From Alphaproteobacteria bacterium (GTDB lineage Bacteria; Myxococcota_A; UBA796; CAJQPC01): a stretch of 64,000 nt of DNA. The DNA lies in assembly GCA_020632795.1 (NCBI GenBank), contig JACKEV010000006.1, forward strand, positions 124,001-188,000, in the 5' to 3' direction. Position 1 is the first letter of the stretch. Each line of letters begins with the position of its first letter. The notes under the pieces were generated by a model. The model ran no database searches. It saw only the letters and a program-made list of their open reading frames with translations, and was not told the origin of the DNA. Shown here piece after piece: positions 18,323-26,631 of the stretch. A program made the position numbers and the translations under genes.

Positions 18323-19048
18323 ATGCTGACCGCCCTGCTGCTGACGTCCTTCGCCGCGCACGCCACCGAGGTGGTGCCGGTCGGCTGGCGCTTCGTCGGG
18401 GTGTTCGCCCTGGTCGGGGACGACGGCGTGGTGCTCGTGGACACCCACGACCCCGGCGGCGCGGCCCGCGTCCTGGAGCGCCTGGAGCGGCGCGGCGTGG
18501 ACGCCGACCGCATCACGGCGGTGCTGCTCACCCACGGGCACCAGGACCACGCCGGCTCGGCCGCCGAGCTGACCACGGCCCTGGGGGTCCCCCTCATCGC
18601 GGGGGAGGGCGACCGGGACATGCTCGCGGCCGGTCAGTGCGAGCCGGTCCCGACCGGCGCCCGGGGCCGCGTCATCAGCCGGACCCTCACCTACACCTTC
18701 CCGCCGACCGACATCGACGTCCCGGTCACCGACACCCTGTCCCTGGAACCCTGGGGCGTGGCCGGGGAGGCCCGGGTGGTCGGCGGGCACACAGCGGGCT
18801 CCCTGGTCATCACCCTGGACGACGGCGAGGTGCTGGTGGGCGACCTGGTGCGGGGCCACCTGCTGCGTCGGCGGGCCCCGACCCTGCACTTCTTCCAAGA
18901 CGACGCGGCGGTCGCGCACGCGGCGCTCGCCGAGCTGCTGGCTGCCCAGGAGGTGACCGTGGTGTGGCCCTCCCACGGCGGCCCGATGCGCCCCGCGCGG
19001 GTCTCCCGCTGGGTGGAGCGCCGGATCAGCGCCGACCAGCGGCGGTGA
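18323..19048 (+). CDS. Metallo-beta-lactamase-fold hydrolase, secreted
   Basis: The 241-aa product has a short signal peptide (LTALLLTSFAAHA). It shows the metal-binding motif THGHQDHAGS (HxHxDH), a downstream Asp in VGGHTAGS (His), then VLVGDLV (bridging Asp), and WPSHGGP with the last His. This is a complete set for a binuclear metal hydrolase. It is closest in style to the glyoxalase II/MBL broad group; the substrate is unknown. I prefer the ATG at 18323 to the GTG at 18317 because the GGAGG ribosome binding site (18313-18317) would overlap the GTG. It converges with the cyclophilin gene and overlaps its end by 23 bp. Confidence 0.82.
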   Translation: MLTALLLTSFAAHATEVVPVGWRFVGVFALVGDDGVVLVDTHDPGGAARVLERLERRGVDADRITAVLLTHGHQDHAGSAAELTTALGVPLIAGEGDRDMLAAGQCEPVPTGARGRVISRTLTYTFPPTDIDVPVTDTLSLEPWGVAGEARVVGGHTAGSLVITLDDGEVLVGDLVRGHLLRRRAPTLHFFQDDAAVAHAALAELLAAQEVTVVWPSHGGPMRPARVSRWVERRISADQRR

Positions 19049-19634
19049 TGACCACGTCCTCCACCGGCTGGTCCTGGGCATTGGTCTGCACCGCCGCGAT
19101 GTCGTCCATCGTGTCCAGGCCCTCGACGATGGCCCCGAACACCGCGTAGCCCGGGCTGCCCGCGCCGTCGTAGTCCAGGAAGGTGTTGTCGACGAGGTTG
19201 AAGTAGAACTGGCTGGTCGCGCTGTCCGGCACGTTGGTACGGGCCATCGCGATGGTGCCCCGCAGGTTGGACAGGCCGTTGTCCGACTCCAGCGCGATGG
19301 GGTCCAGGGTGTTCTTGAGCGCGCCCTCGGGGGTGTAGCCGCCGCCCTGGATGACGAAGCCGGACACCACCCGGTGGAACGTGGTCGCCCCCGCGCCGTC
19401 GTCCCCGTCGTAGAAGCCGTCGTCGACGTAGGCCAGGAAGTTCTCGACCGTGATCGGCGCGTGCGCCGCGTCCAACTCGACCGCGATGGGGCCGAGGCTG
19501 GTCTCCAGATCGATGATCAGCGCCCCGTCCGCGGCGCTGTCGTCGGCGGTGCTGTCGTCCGTGAGGGCGGTGTCATCGGCCTTGTTGCCGATGCACCCTG
19601 CGAGCAGCAGCGCGGCCAGGGGCAGGCGGGGCAT
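19026..19634 (-). CDS. Cyclophilin-type peptidyl-prolyl isomerase lipoprotein
   Basis: The 202-aa product starts with a lipoprotein signal ending LLLAGC (Cys14), followed by an Asp/Thr/Ser-rich linker. From about residue 38 it is a cyclophilin domain: LETSLGPIAVELD, the TFHRVVSGFVIQGG active-site segment with its catalytic Arg, and the ATSQFYFNL strand. It should catalyse prolyl cis-trans isomerisation at the cell envelope. A GGAGGAG ribosome binding site precedes the ATG. Its 3' end overlaps the metallo-hydrolase by 23 bp. It is divergently placed 55 bp from the tRNA-binding-like gene. Confidence 0.9.
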   Translation of the reverse strand: MPRLPLAALLLAGCIGNKADDTALTDDSTADDSAADGALIIDLETSLGPIAVELDAAHAPITVENFLAYVDDGFYDGDDGAGATTFHRVVSGFVIQGGGYTPEGALKNTLDPIALESDNGLSNLRGTIAMARTNVPDSATSQFYFNLVDNTFLDYDGAGSPGYAVFGAIVEGLDTMDDIAAVQTNAQDQPVEDVVITAAGRR

Positions 19635-19689
19635 GGGCTCCTCCAGCGGGTTAGGGGGCTCTCCATCTTAGCCAACCAGGAGGGAGGCC

Positions 19690-20112
19690 ATGCCGGTCAT
19701 CGCGATGCGGGTCAGCTCCGCCGAGCCCGTTGAGGGCGCGGAGAACCTGCGCTACTACACCTTCGAGAGCCCGGGGCAGGGCGCTCTGCACATCGTTGCC
19801 AACACCACCAACGTCTACCAGGTGGGCGACGTCGCGGGGGTGGCCCTGGTGGGCACCCGCCTGCCCGGGCTGGAGATCAAGCCCCGCAAGGTCTTCGGGC
19901 TGCCCAGCGCGGGCATGGCCTGCGGGCCGGTGGACGCGCCCCTGGACACCGACCTCAGCGAGCAGTTCGACGCCGACCGGCCCGAGCGGCCCTGGACCGT
20001 CACCATCCAGGTCACCGTCGACGCCGCCTACGCCGAGGACGCCGGGGCGCTGGCCCTCAAGAAGGCCCGCAGCGAGGGCACGGTCGTCGAGGCTGCGCCC
20101 GCTCAGGGCTGA
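19690..20112 (+). CDS. tRNA-binding (EMAPII/PheT N-term)-like domain protein
   Basis: The 140-aa product has an OB-fold segment, LHIVANTTNVYQVGD, followed by GTRLPGLEIKPRKVFGLPSAGMACG. This matches the pattern of the tRNA-binding domain at the N-terminus of bacterial PheRS beta subunit and in CsaA/Arc1p-type proteins. There is no synthetase domain. The C-terminal 45 residues are helical and do not match the domain. A strong AGGAGGGAGG ribosome binding site lies just before the ATG. Stand-alone proteins of this type may be structure-specific tRNA binders or chaperone-like; the role here is unknown. Confidence 0.65.
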   Translation: MPVIAMRVSSAEPVEGAENLRYYTFESPGQGALHIVANTTNVYQVGDVAGVALVGTRLPGLEIKPRKVFGLPSAGMACGPVDAPLDTDLSEQFDADRPERPWTVTIQVTVDAAYAEDAGALALKKARSEGTVVEAAPAQG

Positions 20113-21119
20113 TACCGCGCCGGGATGACCCCCACCGAGTAGAACTGCGGGTAGGGGCGCGGGCCGGCGTCGATGTTCACGTCGATGTTCACGTCGGTGT
20201 CCGGGCAGGTGCCGTAGGGGCAGACCGGCGCGGCGAGGATGAAGCTCTCTGCGCCGTGGATCCGGTCGAGCTGGGTGGCGACCCTGCCCAGGTTGAGGGC
20301 AAAGAGCGCGGCGACCCCCCCCAGCATCACGGCGGCGCGGCGAAGGCCCCGGCGTTGGTCGGGCCTGGGGCGGTGGCCCAGGGCGTGGGCGAGGGTCGGC
20401 AAGAGGGCCAGGCCAAGCGCGGCGGTGAGGACCTGCCCACGGAACGCCCAGGCCTCCATGGCCATGGCGTAGTCGTTCCGCCACCAGGCGATCGTCAGCG
20501 CCCTGTGACACTCGAAGAAGAGCCCGGCGCAGACCATCAGTGCCCCCACCGAGGCCAGGCGGCTGGAGAGCCCCGCGCGCCGCGCGTCGCGGTGCAGGGC
20601 CGAGAGGCTGACGGTCGCGCCGACGAGCACGGTCGGGAGCGCCATCATCGCCAGGCCGGAGAGCCCGACGGACAGGAACGTGACCCGGGTCTCGGCGCTC
20701 ATGGCCTCAATGGAGGGGACTGAGAGCGTCCAGGCGGCCAGCGCCCCCGCCAGGGTCAAGGCCACGGTCGGCCCCAGCAGCCAGCCGGCCAGGTTCAGCG
20801 GCCGGCCGAGCCTTCGGCTGATCGCCGGCATCATCGCCGTCACGATGAGCCCCAGGGCGGGCGCGGCGAACAACGCAAGCACCACCGGGTCCGGGTAGCG
20901 CAGGCCGTACGCCAGCCCGGGCGCTGCGAACCCCACCGCCAGCGGCCACCAGGCCAGCCGCCACGCCCCGGTCCGCTTGTAGCGCACGCCAGCGCGGGCC
21001 ACCGCGGCGCCCTGGAACAGCGCGGCGCTCAAGGCCATCGCGAAGGGCGAGGGGCCGTAGACGCTGGCGACGGCGAGGGGGTGGATGAGGAGGTCCTGGG
21101 GCATGATGGGCGGGCACAT
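20103..21119 (-). CDS. Polytopic membrane protein of unknown function
   Basis: The product (338 aa from the ATG at 21119; an alternative ATG lies at 21104) has about 8 hydrophobic segments and a polar C-terminal tail with CPYGTCPDTDVNIDVNIDAGP, where DVNIDVNID is a short internal repeat. No family was recognised. Neither candidate start has a convincing ribosome binding site, so the exact N-terminus is uncertain. It is divergent from the metallopeptidase gene and overlaps the end of the tRNA-binding-like gene by 10 bp. Confidence 0.65.
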   Translation of the reverse strand: MCPPIMPQDLLIHPLAVASVYGPSPFAMALSAALFQGAAVARAGVRYKRTGAWRLAWWPLAVGFAAPGLAYGLRYPDPVVLALFAAPALGLIVTAMMPAISRRLGRPLNLAGWLLGPTVALTLAGALAAWTLSVPSIEAMSAETRVTFLSVGLSGLAMMALPTVLVGATVSLSALHRDARRAGLSSRLASVGALMVCAGLFFECHRALTIAWWRNDYAMAMEAWAFRGQVLTAALGLALLPTLAHALGHRPRPDQRRGLRRAAVMLGGVAALFALNLGRVATQLDRIHGAESFILAAPVCPYGTCPDTDVNIDVNIDAGPRPYPQFYSVGVIPARYQP

Positions 21120-21223
21120 GCGCGGATCGACAGCGTCGATGGGGTGGGGGTTCCGTGGCGTGGCGCTGATGACGTCCCGGTGCACGGGCGGCGTCGGGAA
21201 TGGCGGTGCGATATTCTTGATGA

Positions 21224-22660
21224 ATGAAGACTGCTGCGCGGGTTCGGTCGATCCTTGAGGGTGGGTTCGTCGATCAAGCGACCCTCGAGGAGACCTTGGA
21301 GCTTGACGCTGTTGAGTTCCAGCGGCTCCAGTCCGGCCAGATGGCCCCCTGGCCTGGTCTGGTCGACAGGCTGTCCCGGCTTCTGGGGCTGGACACCGGG
21401 CGATTCCTTGCTGGCGAGGCTCCTCGTTCGCCGATGGCGATGTTGTTCCGAAGCCGCGAACAACTCCCAGCCGTTGAGCAGGATGTCCTGCGGGAGTCAA
21501 CGCTGGTGCTGGGAGACTTCCAACGGTGCGCGGCTCACCTCGCCGATCTCAGGGCGATATCGGGCGAGCCCGCCGAGGGCGCATTGGAGGAGCTGCGGGC
21601 CAGCCTGCCCCCCTTGAGCCCGGACGACCCGGCTCGGCAGGGCCAGCAGCTCGCGAGGCTGGTGCGTCGACGGTTGGGCATCGGGGAGCGGGCGATCGAC
21701 AGCATGCACGACCTGCTGGTTCAGCGCCTCGGGGTGGAGGTGCTCCATGTCACTCCAGAAGATCTGGATCCGGACATCGATGGCGCCTGCACGTCCTGGC
21801 CCACGCCCGTGGTGCTGGTGAACCTCATCGGCGGCGCGCGTTGCTGGTGGCGCACAAGGGCCAGCCTGGGCCATGAGCTGGCGCACCTGCTGGTGGACAG
21901 GGACTTCCTGGATGGCTGCGGTGACGTGGCCCTCGTCTCACCGCGCCTCCGCAAGACACGCCGGGCCGGACGAAGGCCGTCCAGCGAAGGCGGCTTCCTG
22001 GGTCGAGAGCAGCGCGCGGGCGCCTTCGCGGCCTGGTTGTTGGCTCCTGAGCAGGGCATCCGGGACCTCGTGTCCGACATCAACCCCACCGACACCGAGG
22101 CGATCGTGCGGGTGTCGCGACACTTCGGTGTTGGCTTGGAGTTGGCCGTCAACAACCTGACGAACACCTTCTACCTCAGCCCGGACGTGCAGCAGGAGAT
22201 GCTGAACCGTCGCGTCCCGTCCCCTCTGCCAGCGGCGCACGCTGACGCCGAGGCCTGTGCAGATGGCCTGCGTCACGGGCGCCTTCGCCTGTTGACCCTT
22301 CGGGCCCTCCGTGAAGGACACATCGACACGATGGCGGCTCGGGAGATCCTGGATCTCCCGCTGTGGGAGCCGTTCCCGGTGGAGGATGGGCTGCCCCCAG
22401 ACCTCGCCGACGCCGTCATGTCTCGGGACGAGCTCTTGAGGAAGCACGTACAAGCGTACCTTTTGACGCGGTGGCCGGTTGAGGGGCTCGTCCCCACAGA
22501 GGTCACCCCGACCCATGAGGGTGCCTGGACTGTGCGGGTCGGGCGGTACGTGGACCCGGAGCACGCGGAGCCGGTGGGGGCTGTCATCGTCGGACCAGGG
22601 TTGCGTATCGTCGATGGCCGACTTCCGGCGCTTGGGGAATCTCGGGCCGCTCCCGGATGA
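21224..22660 (+). CDS. HTH + ImmA/IrrE-type metallopeptidase
   Basis: The 478-aa product begins with a short helix-turn-helix-like segment (about residues 5-62, LEETLELDAVEFQRLQ). From about 140 to 320 comes an ImmA/IrrE (COG2856) zinc peptidase domain with GHELAHLLVD, where H217, E218 and H221 form the HExxH zinc/catalytic motif. The C-terminal 150 residues are helical then beta-rich and not recognised. Proteins of this class cleave repressors to switch on DNA-damage, phage or mobile-element genes. The gene is visibly lower in G+C than both neighbours and its codon use differs, a sign of transfer. Its stop overlaps the start of the cysteine-peptidase gene by ATGA, so the two are made together. 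Confidence 0.8.
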   Translation: MKTAARVRSILEGGFVDQATLEETLELDAVEFQRLQSGQMAPWPGLVDRLSRLLGLDTGRFLAGEAPRSPMAMLFRSREQLPAVEQDVLRESTLVLGDFQRCAAHLADLRAISGEPAEGALEELRASLPPLSPDDPARQGQQLARLVRRRLGIGERAIDSMHDLLVQRLGVEVLHVTPEDLDPDIDGACTSWPTPVVLVNLIGGARCWWRTRASLGHELAHLLVDRDFLDGCGDVALVSPRLRKTRRAGRRPSSEGGFLGREQRAGAFAAWLLAPEQGIRDLVSDINPTDTEAIVRVSRHFGVGLELAVNNLTNTFYLSPDVQQEMLNRRVPSPLPAAHADAEACADGLRHGRLRLLTLRALREGHIDTMAAREILDLPLWEPFPVEDGLPPDLADAVMSRDELLRKHVQAYLLTRWPVEGLVPTEVTPTHEGAWTVRVGRYVDPEHAEPVGAVIVGPGLRIVDGRLPALGESRAAPG

Positions 22661-23169
22661 CCGGAGCTGAGCAGCAGGCGCTCCATCGGATGCAGGTCGA
22701 CTCGGAGTCGTGTATCGCCGCATGTGTATGCATGATTCATGCCTCGCGGGGCTGGACGGAGCCGGCACAGTCGACCCTGCATGATGAGCTGATGGTGTTG
22801 GGGCGGGTGGACCCGGCGAGGGCTGCTCAACGCCTCGGGTGGACCTACGGGGGCTACTTCGACTCCCCAAGACCACTGCTGTCGCTTGAGCGGGATCTTG
22901 GAGGGGCTGGAGGTGTCGCGCTGGTCCACCCCGGACCATGGCAGGTAGCCCTACGCCATCTTCCGCTTGAAACCTCGCCATACGGAGCGCTCGCGCGGTG
23001 GGACGGACAGCCGCTGGACCTGCATGGCGTGGTGGTGCTCGCCATGACACCAACAGGAGTTGAGATCCTGGATCCCTGGCATGCGGTCCCTGGTCAGCCC
23101 ATTCGGCTGCCTCGTCCGGACTTCTTTCGAGCGTGGAGCCTGACGGTCATCCTGCCTCCATCGGAGTAG
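22657..23169 (+). CDS. C39-like papain-fold cysteine peptidase
   Basis: The 170-aa product has the pattern of C39-type papain-fold peptidases. A Cys near the N-terminus (DSESCIAACVCMI, C19 as likely nucleophile), His123 in DLHGVVVLAM and Asp139 in VEILDPW give a Cys-His-Asp triad in the right order and spacing. There is no transporter domain and no signal peptide, unlike bacteriocin-processing C39 enzymes. It is translationally coupled to the upstream metallopeptidase, so the pair probably acts as a unit. Whether it is an effector or an activator that is cleaved cannot be told from sequence. Confidence 0.68.
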   Translation: MTGAEQQALHRMQVDSESCIAACVCMIHASRGWTEPAQSTLHDELMVLGRVDPARAAQRLGWTYGGYFDSPRPLLSLERDLGGAGGVALVHPGPWQVALRHLPLETSPYGALARWDGQPLDLHGVVVLAMTPTGVEILDPWHAVPGQPIRLPRPDFFRAWSLTVILPPSE

Positions 23170-23221
23170 GGCTTTCACCCCCGCCGCCCTCGCGTGTCAG
23201 ACTCGATGACCCGGAGGAACC

Positions 23222-24853
23222 ATGCGCCTGCTCCCCCTCTTCCTGCTCGCCGCGTGCGACGGCGACAAGCTGCTCCCTGACGACACCGGCGGCCCCGCAG
23301 ACGACACCGCCGCGGCGGGCTGCAGCCCCGGGCTCTCCCTGGAGGAGGGCATGGTCCGCACCTCCGGCGGGGTCCTGCAGGGCGTCGCGGCGGGGGAGGG
23401 GTGGGGCTTCCTGGGGGTCCCCTTCGTGGAGGCCCCGGTGGGCGAGCGCCGCTTCGCCTTCCCCGAGCCCTTCGCCTGCCGGGACGGCGAGGTCATGGAC
23501 GCCGACGCCCTGGGGTCCGTGTGCCCCCAGCCCGACGTCCAGGGCACCGACGTCATCGGCGACGAGGACTGCCTGCACCTCAACGTCTGGACCCCCGAGG
23601 CCATGCCGCTGGCGGAGGGCGCCGCCGAGCGCCCGGTGATGTTCTTCATCCACGGGGGCGGCAACGTCCAGGGCTCCACCGCCCAGGGCGACGGCTACCT
23701 GTTCTACGACGGCGGACGCCTGGCCGAGGCCACCGGTGCGGTGGTGGTCACCACGAACTACCGCCTGGGGGCGCTGGGCTTCATGGCCCACGAGGCCCTG
23801 ACCGCCGAATACGGCACCGGCTCGGGCAACCTGGGCCTGCGGGACCAGCTCGCCGCCCTGGACTGGGTCCAGGAGAACATCGCCGCGTTCGGCGGGGACC
23901 CGGCCCGGGTGATGGTGTTCGGCGAGAGCGCGGGCGGGCTCGACACCTGCATGCTGTACACCTCGCCGCTGGCGGCGGGCAAGCTCTCGGCGGCGCTGAT
24001 CGAGAGCGCGTCTTGTCCGGCCCTGCCCCTGGCGGACCGCGAGGCTGAGGGCGCCGACTACGCCGTGGAGCTGGGCTGCGCGGGCGACGACGTGCCGGCC
24101 TGCCTGCGGGCCCTGCCCTGGGCCGACCTCGCCGCGCTGAGCGGCTTCCCCATCTCGGACCTCGGCGTGCCGGGCGCGGGGGGCTTCGGCACCACCATCG
24201 ACGGCGAGGTGCTGCCGATGGCCCCGAACGACGCCATCGAGGCGGGGCAGCACAACGACGTGCCTCTGGTGCTCGGCTCCAACAGCGACGAGACCGCCCA
24301 GTGGGTCGGCACCCTGACCCGGGCGCAGTTCGAGACCCGGGTGGAGACCTACTTCGGGGCCTTCGCGGACCAGGTGCTGGCGCTCTACCCCGAGGCGGAC
24401 TTCGACTCCGGCCGGGAGGCCTGGATCGCCCTGACCACCGACGCCAGCTTCACCTGCCCGGCCCGCAGCCTGGCGCGGCGGGCGGCCGAGTCCCAGCAGA
24501 GCCCGGTGTGGCGCTACGTCTTCACCAACGCGCCCACCGGCCTCTCCGGCACCCTCTATGGCGCGTGGCACGGGCTGGAGCTGGCCTATGTGTTCCAGGG
24601 GGTCGACGCGGTGGCGGACGCCACGGGCTACGCGCCTGACGCCGAGGACTACGCGGTCGAGGCCTTGATGGGGGCGGCATGGGGCAACCTGGCCTGGGAC
24701 GGGGCCCCGGACAGCGGCACCCTGGCGTTGGACCACGCCTGGCCCCAGTACGACCCGTTGCTGGACAACAGCTTGGAGATCGGCGGCGACTTCGGCGTGA
24801 TCGAGGGGTATCGGGACGCGCAGTGCGACTTCTGGGGGCTGTTCGGGCTATAG
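23222..24853 (+). CDS. Type B carboxylesterase lipoprotein
   Basis: The 543-aa product has a lipoprotein signal ending FLLAAC (Cys12) and a DDTGG-type acidic linker. The body is a carboxylesterase type B alpha/beta hydrolase: EDCLHLNVW, the oxyanion hole FIHGGG, the nucleophile elbow FGESAGG, the acid Glu likely in SNSDETAQW, and the catalytic His in GAWHGLELAYVF. It probably hydrolyses carboxylic esters at the cell surface. A GGAGG ribosome binding site precedes the ATG. Its last 6 bp overlap the convergent acetyltransferase gene. Confidence 0.9.
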   Translation: MRLLPLFLLAACDGDKLLPDDTGGPADDTAAAGCSPGLSLEEGMVRTSGGVLQGVAAGEGWGFLGVPFVEAPVGERRFAFPEPFACRDGEVMDADALGSVCPQPDVQGTDVIGDEDCLHLNVWTPEAMPLAEGAAERPVMFFIHGGGNVQGSTAQGDGYLFYDGGRLAEATGAVVVTTNYRLGALGFMAHEALTAEYGTGSGNLGLRDQLAALDWVQENIAAFGGDPARVMVFGESAGGLDTCMLYTSPLAAGKLSAALIESASCPALPLADREAEGADYAVELGCAGDDVPACLRALPWADLAALSGFPISDLGVPGAGGFGTTIDGEVLPMAPNDAIEAGQHNDVPLVLGSNSDETAQWVGTLTRAQFETRVETYFGAFADQVLALYPEADFDSGREAWIALTTDASFTCPARSLARRAAESQQSPVWRYVFTNAPTGLSGTLYGAWHGLELAYVFQGVDAVADATGYAPDAEDYAVEALMGAAWGNLAWDGAPDSGTLALDHAWPQYDPLLDNSLEIGGDFGVIEGYRDAQCDFWGLFGL

Positions 24854-25255
24854 CGCCATGCACACCGCGCTGTCCGGGCACAGTCGGGCGAACTCGTCGG
24901 TCGCGCGGACCTGCGGCGGCGCCTCGGCGCGGGCGGTCCGGCGGAAGCCCAGCCCTTCGAACCAGTCCGCGGCGGTGGTGGTGAGCAGCCACAGCGCGCG
25001 GCCCTCGGCCCAGGTGATCCGGTCGGCGACCAGGGCGCGGCCCAGGCCACGGCCTCGTGCCCGTGGGGCGACCACCACCGAGCGCAGCAGCCAGGCTGCC
25101 TCGGCGCAGCGCTCGACCCCGGCCAGGCCGACGAGGCCCTCGTCATCGAACACAGCGACGAAGTCCGGTCCGGGGACCACCCCCTCCACCGGGAGGCCGG
25201 CTGCGCGGAGCAGCGCGGTCGCGGCAGGCAGATCCTCGGGACGCAGAGCGCGCAT
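24848..25255 (-). CDS. arsN2: ArsN2-like GNAT N-acetyltransferase
   Basis: The 135-aa product is a GNAT acetyltransferase with the acetyl-CoA binding motif VVVAPRARGRGLGRALV. The C-terminal pattern LLTTTAADWFEGLGFRR followed by RATDEFARLCPDS is that of the ArsN2 subfamily (arsinothricin N-acetyltransferase). ArsN1/ArsN2 genes normally sit in arsenic operons, but none is present here, so the substrate is uncertain and another amino-phosphonate-like compound is possible. I took the ATG at 25255, where the domain begins (MRALRPEDLPAA); the frame is open further upstream. Confidence 0.72.
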   Translation of the reverse strand: MRALRPEDLPAATALLRAAGLPVEGVVPGPDFVAVFDDEGLVGLAGVERCAEAAWLLRSVVVAPRARGRGLGRALVADRITWAEGRALWLLTTTAADWFEGLGFRRTARAEAPPQVRATDEFARLCPDSAVCMAL

Positions 25256-25419
25256 GGGGAGCAGGATGACAGATTGTCGCCCGCTGTGGGAGGGGAGGGG
25301 GCCCGATTGACAGCTTGTCCGCCGCGCCGCTGCGCCGGCCCCTGTGCGAACCGGCACGGCCCTTGCTACGGTAGAGCCTGGACCTCCGTGGAGCGAAGCC
25401 CATCCGACGCCGCTCGCTG

Positions 25420-26151
25420 GTGCTGACCGTCGGGGTGCTCGGCGCGCTGGGCTGGGCGCTGCGGCCGACCCCGGCAGCGCCCCGGCCCCCCCCGCCGGGG
25501 CTCTCCGCCGTGGAGCAGACCGACCTCGCCCAGGTGCAGAAGGCGATGGGGCTGGTGGGGGCCCTGGCCAGCGGTCGCCTGGTGCCCCAGCGCCCGGACC
25601 CGTCCCCCCCGGAGCTGCGGGAGCGGGTGGTCGAGGCGACCCGCTACTACCTGTCGCACCGCCCCCAGGGCTTCCGGGCGGACTGCTCCGGCTTCGTGTC
25701 GGCGGTGTTCACCCGGGCTGGCGTGCCGATGGACGGCGTGGTCGCCAGCATCTGGGACATCGCGGTGGCCAACGACCTTCTGCACTGGCGGGAGCGGCCC
25801 ACGCCCGGCGACCTCGTCTTCTTCGACGACACCTGGGACCGCAACGGCAACGGCCGGATGGACGACGCGCTCTCCCACATCGGCGTGGTGCTGGACGTCG
25901 AGCCCGACGGCACCATCGTCTACGCTCAGGACGGCACCTCCCGGGGGCGCTCGACCGCGCGGATGAACCTCTATCAGCCCGACCAGCGGGAGGACGGGGA
26001 CGGCCGGGTGCTCAACGAGCCGCTGCGGGCGGGCAGCCCCTTCGACCCGCCCGACGCCCCCGGCCTCACCGGCGAGCTGTGGGTCGGCTTCGCGGCGGTG
26101 GACCCGGCGGTGGACTGGTACACCTGGGAGCCCTGGGTGCCGCTCGATTAG
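25420..26151 (+). CDS. NlpC/P60-type cell-wall hydrolase
   Basis: The product (243 aa from the GTG at 25420) has an N-terminal hydrophobic anchor (VGVLGALGWAL), a Pro-rich linker, and an NlpC/P60 papain-like domain: FRADCSGFVSAVF with catalytic C89, PGDLVFFDD, and DDALSHIGVV with the catalytic His. It should cut peptide bonds in peptidoglycan or similar peptides. The frame is open upstream to 25375 and reads IRRRSLVL just before the GTG, a twin-arginine-like basic stretch, with GGAG at 25389-25392. The true start may therefore be a non-ATG codon upstream. It converges with lipoprotein A and overlaps it by 4 bp. Confidence 0.78.
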   Translation: MLTVGVLGALGWALRPTPAAPRPPPPGLSAVEQTDLAQVQKAMGLVGALASGRLVPQRPDPSPPELRERVVEATRYYLSHRPQGFRADCSGFVSAVFTRAGVPMDGVVASIWDIAVANDLLHWRERPTPGDLVFFDDTWDRNGNGRMDDALSHIGVVLDVEPDGTIVYAQDGTSRGRSTARMNLYQPDQREDGDGRVLNEPLRAGSPFDPPDAPGLTGELWVGFAAVDPAVDWYTWEPWVPLD

Positions 26152-26627
26152 TCGGTGACGACGGTGAAGACGAGGGGGTTGGGGGCCGGGCACTCCTCCT
26201 CGGGGCAGTCCATCGAGGTGACCACCGCGGTCAGCTCCAGGACGGCGCCGGGCTCGACGTCCTCGGCCAGGACGCCGTGGAAGGAGAAGGTGTGGGTGTC
26301 GTCCGCGCGGATGCCGAAGAGCCAGTCCTCGTTGAGGATCCAGGTGACCGCGTCCGGCTCGACGGTGACCTTGATGCCCGGGAAGTGCCAGTACTCCTCG
26401 CCCCAGCTCTCGTTGATGGTCACCTCGATGTCGGCCTCCTCCCCGGGCCGCCAGACGCCGTCGCCGGTCTGGTCGTCCAGGGTGGGGTTCGACAGGTAGA
26501 GCTGGTGCCGCGCGCTGGAGCGGACCAGGATCCGGTCCACACCGGGGCCTGCGCCCAGCGCTGAGGGGAGGCCACCGTCGCAGGCCGCGACGAGCAGCAG
26601 CGGGAGCAGCCGAGCGGCGCGGATCAT
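26148..26627 (-). CDS. Lipoprotein, tandem paralogue A
   Basis: The 159-aa product has a lipoprotein signal ending LLLVAAC. It is a paralogue of the next gene upstream: both share GPGxxxILV, YLxxxxxDDxxGDGxWxxGE, an INESWGEEY/LHEGWGEDY segment, a central beta-rich domain and the same ending, NPLVFTV/ILSE-like. The WGE(E/D)Y block is the best conserved feature. No database family is recognised. It begins 4 bp after the stop of paralogue B, with GGAG before the ATG, so the two form an operon. Confidence 0.75.
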   Translation of the reverse strand: MIRAARLLPLLLVAACDGGLPSALGAGPGVDRILVRSSARHQLYLSNPTLDDQTGDGVWRPGEEADIEVTINESWGEEYWHFPGIKVTVEPDAVTWILNEDWLFGIRADDTHTFSFHGVLAEDVEPGAVLELTAVVTSMDCPEEECPAPNPLVFTVVTD

Positions 26628-26631
26628 GGGG

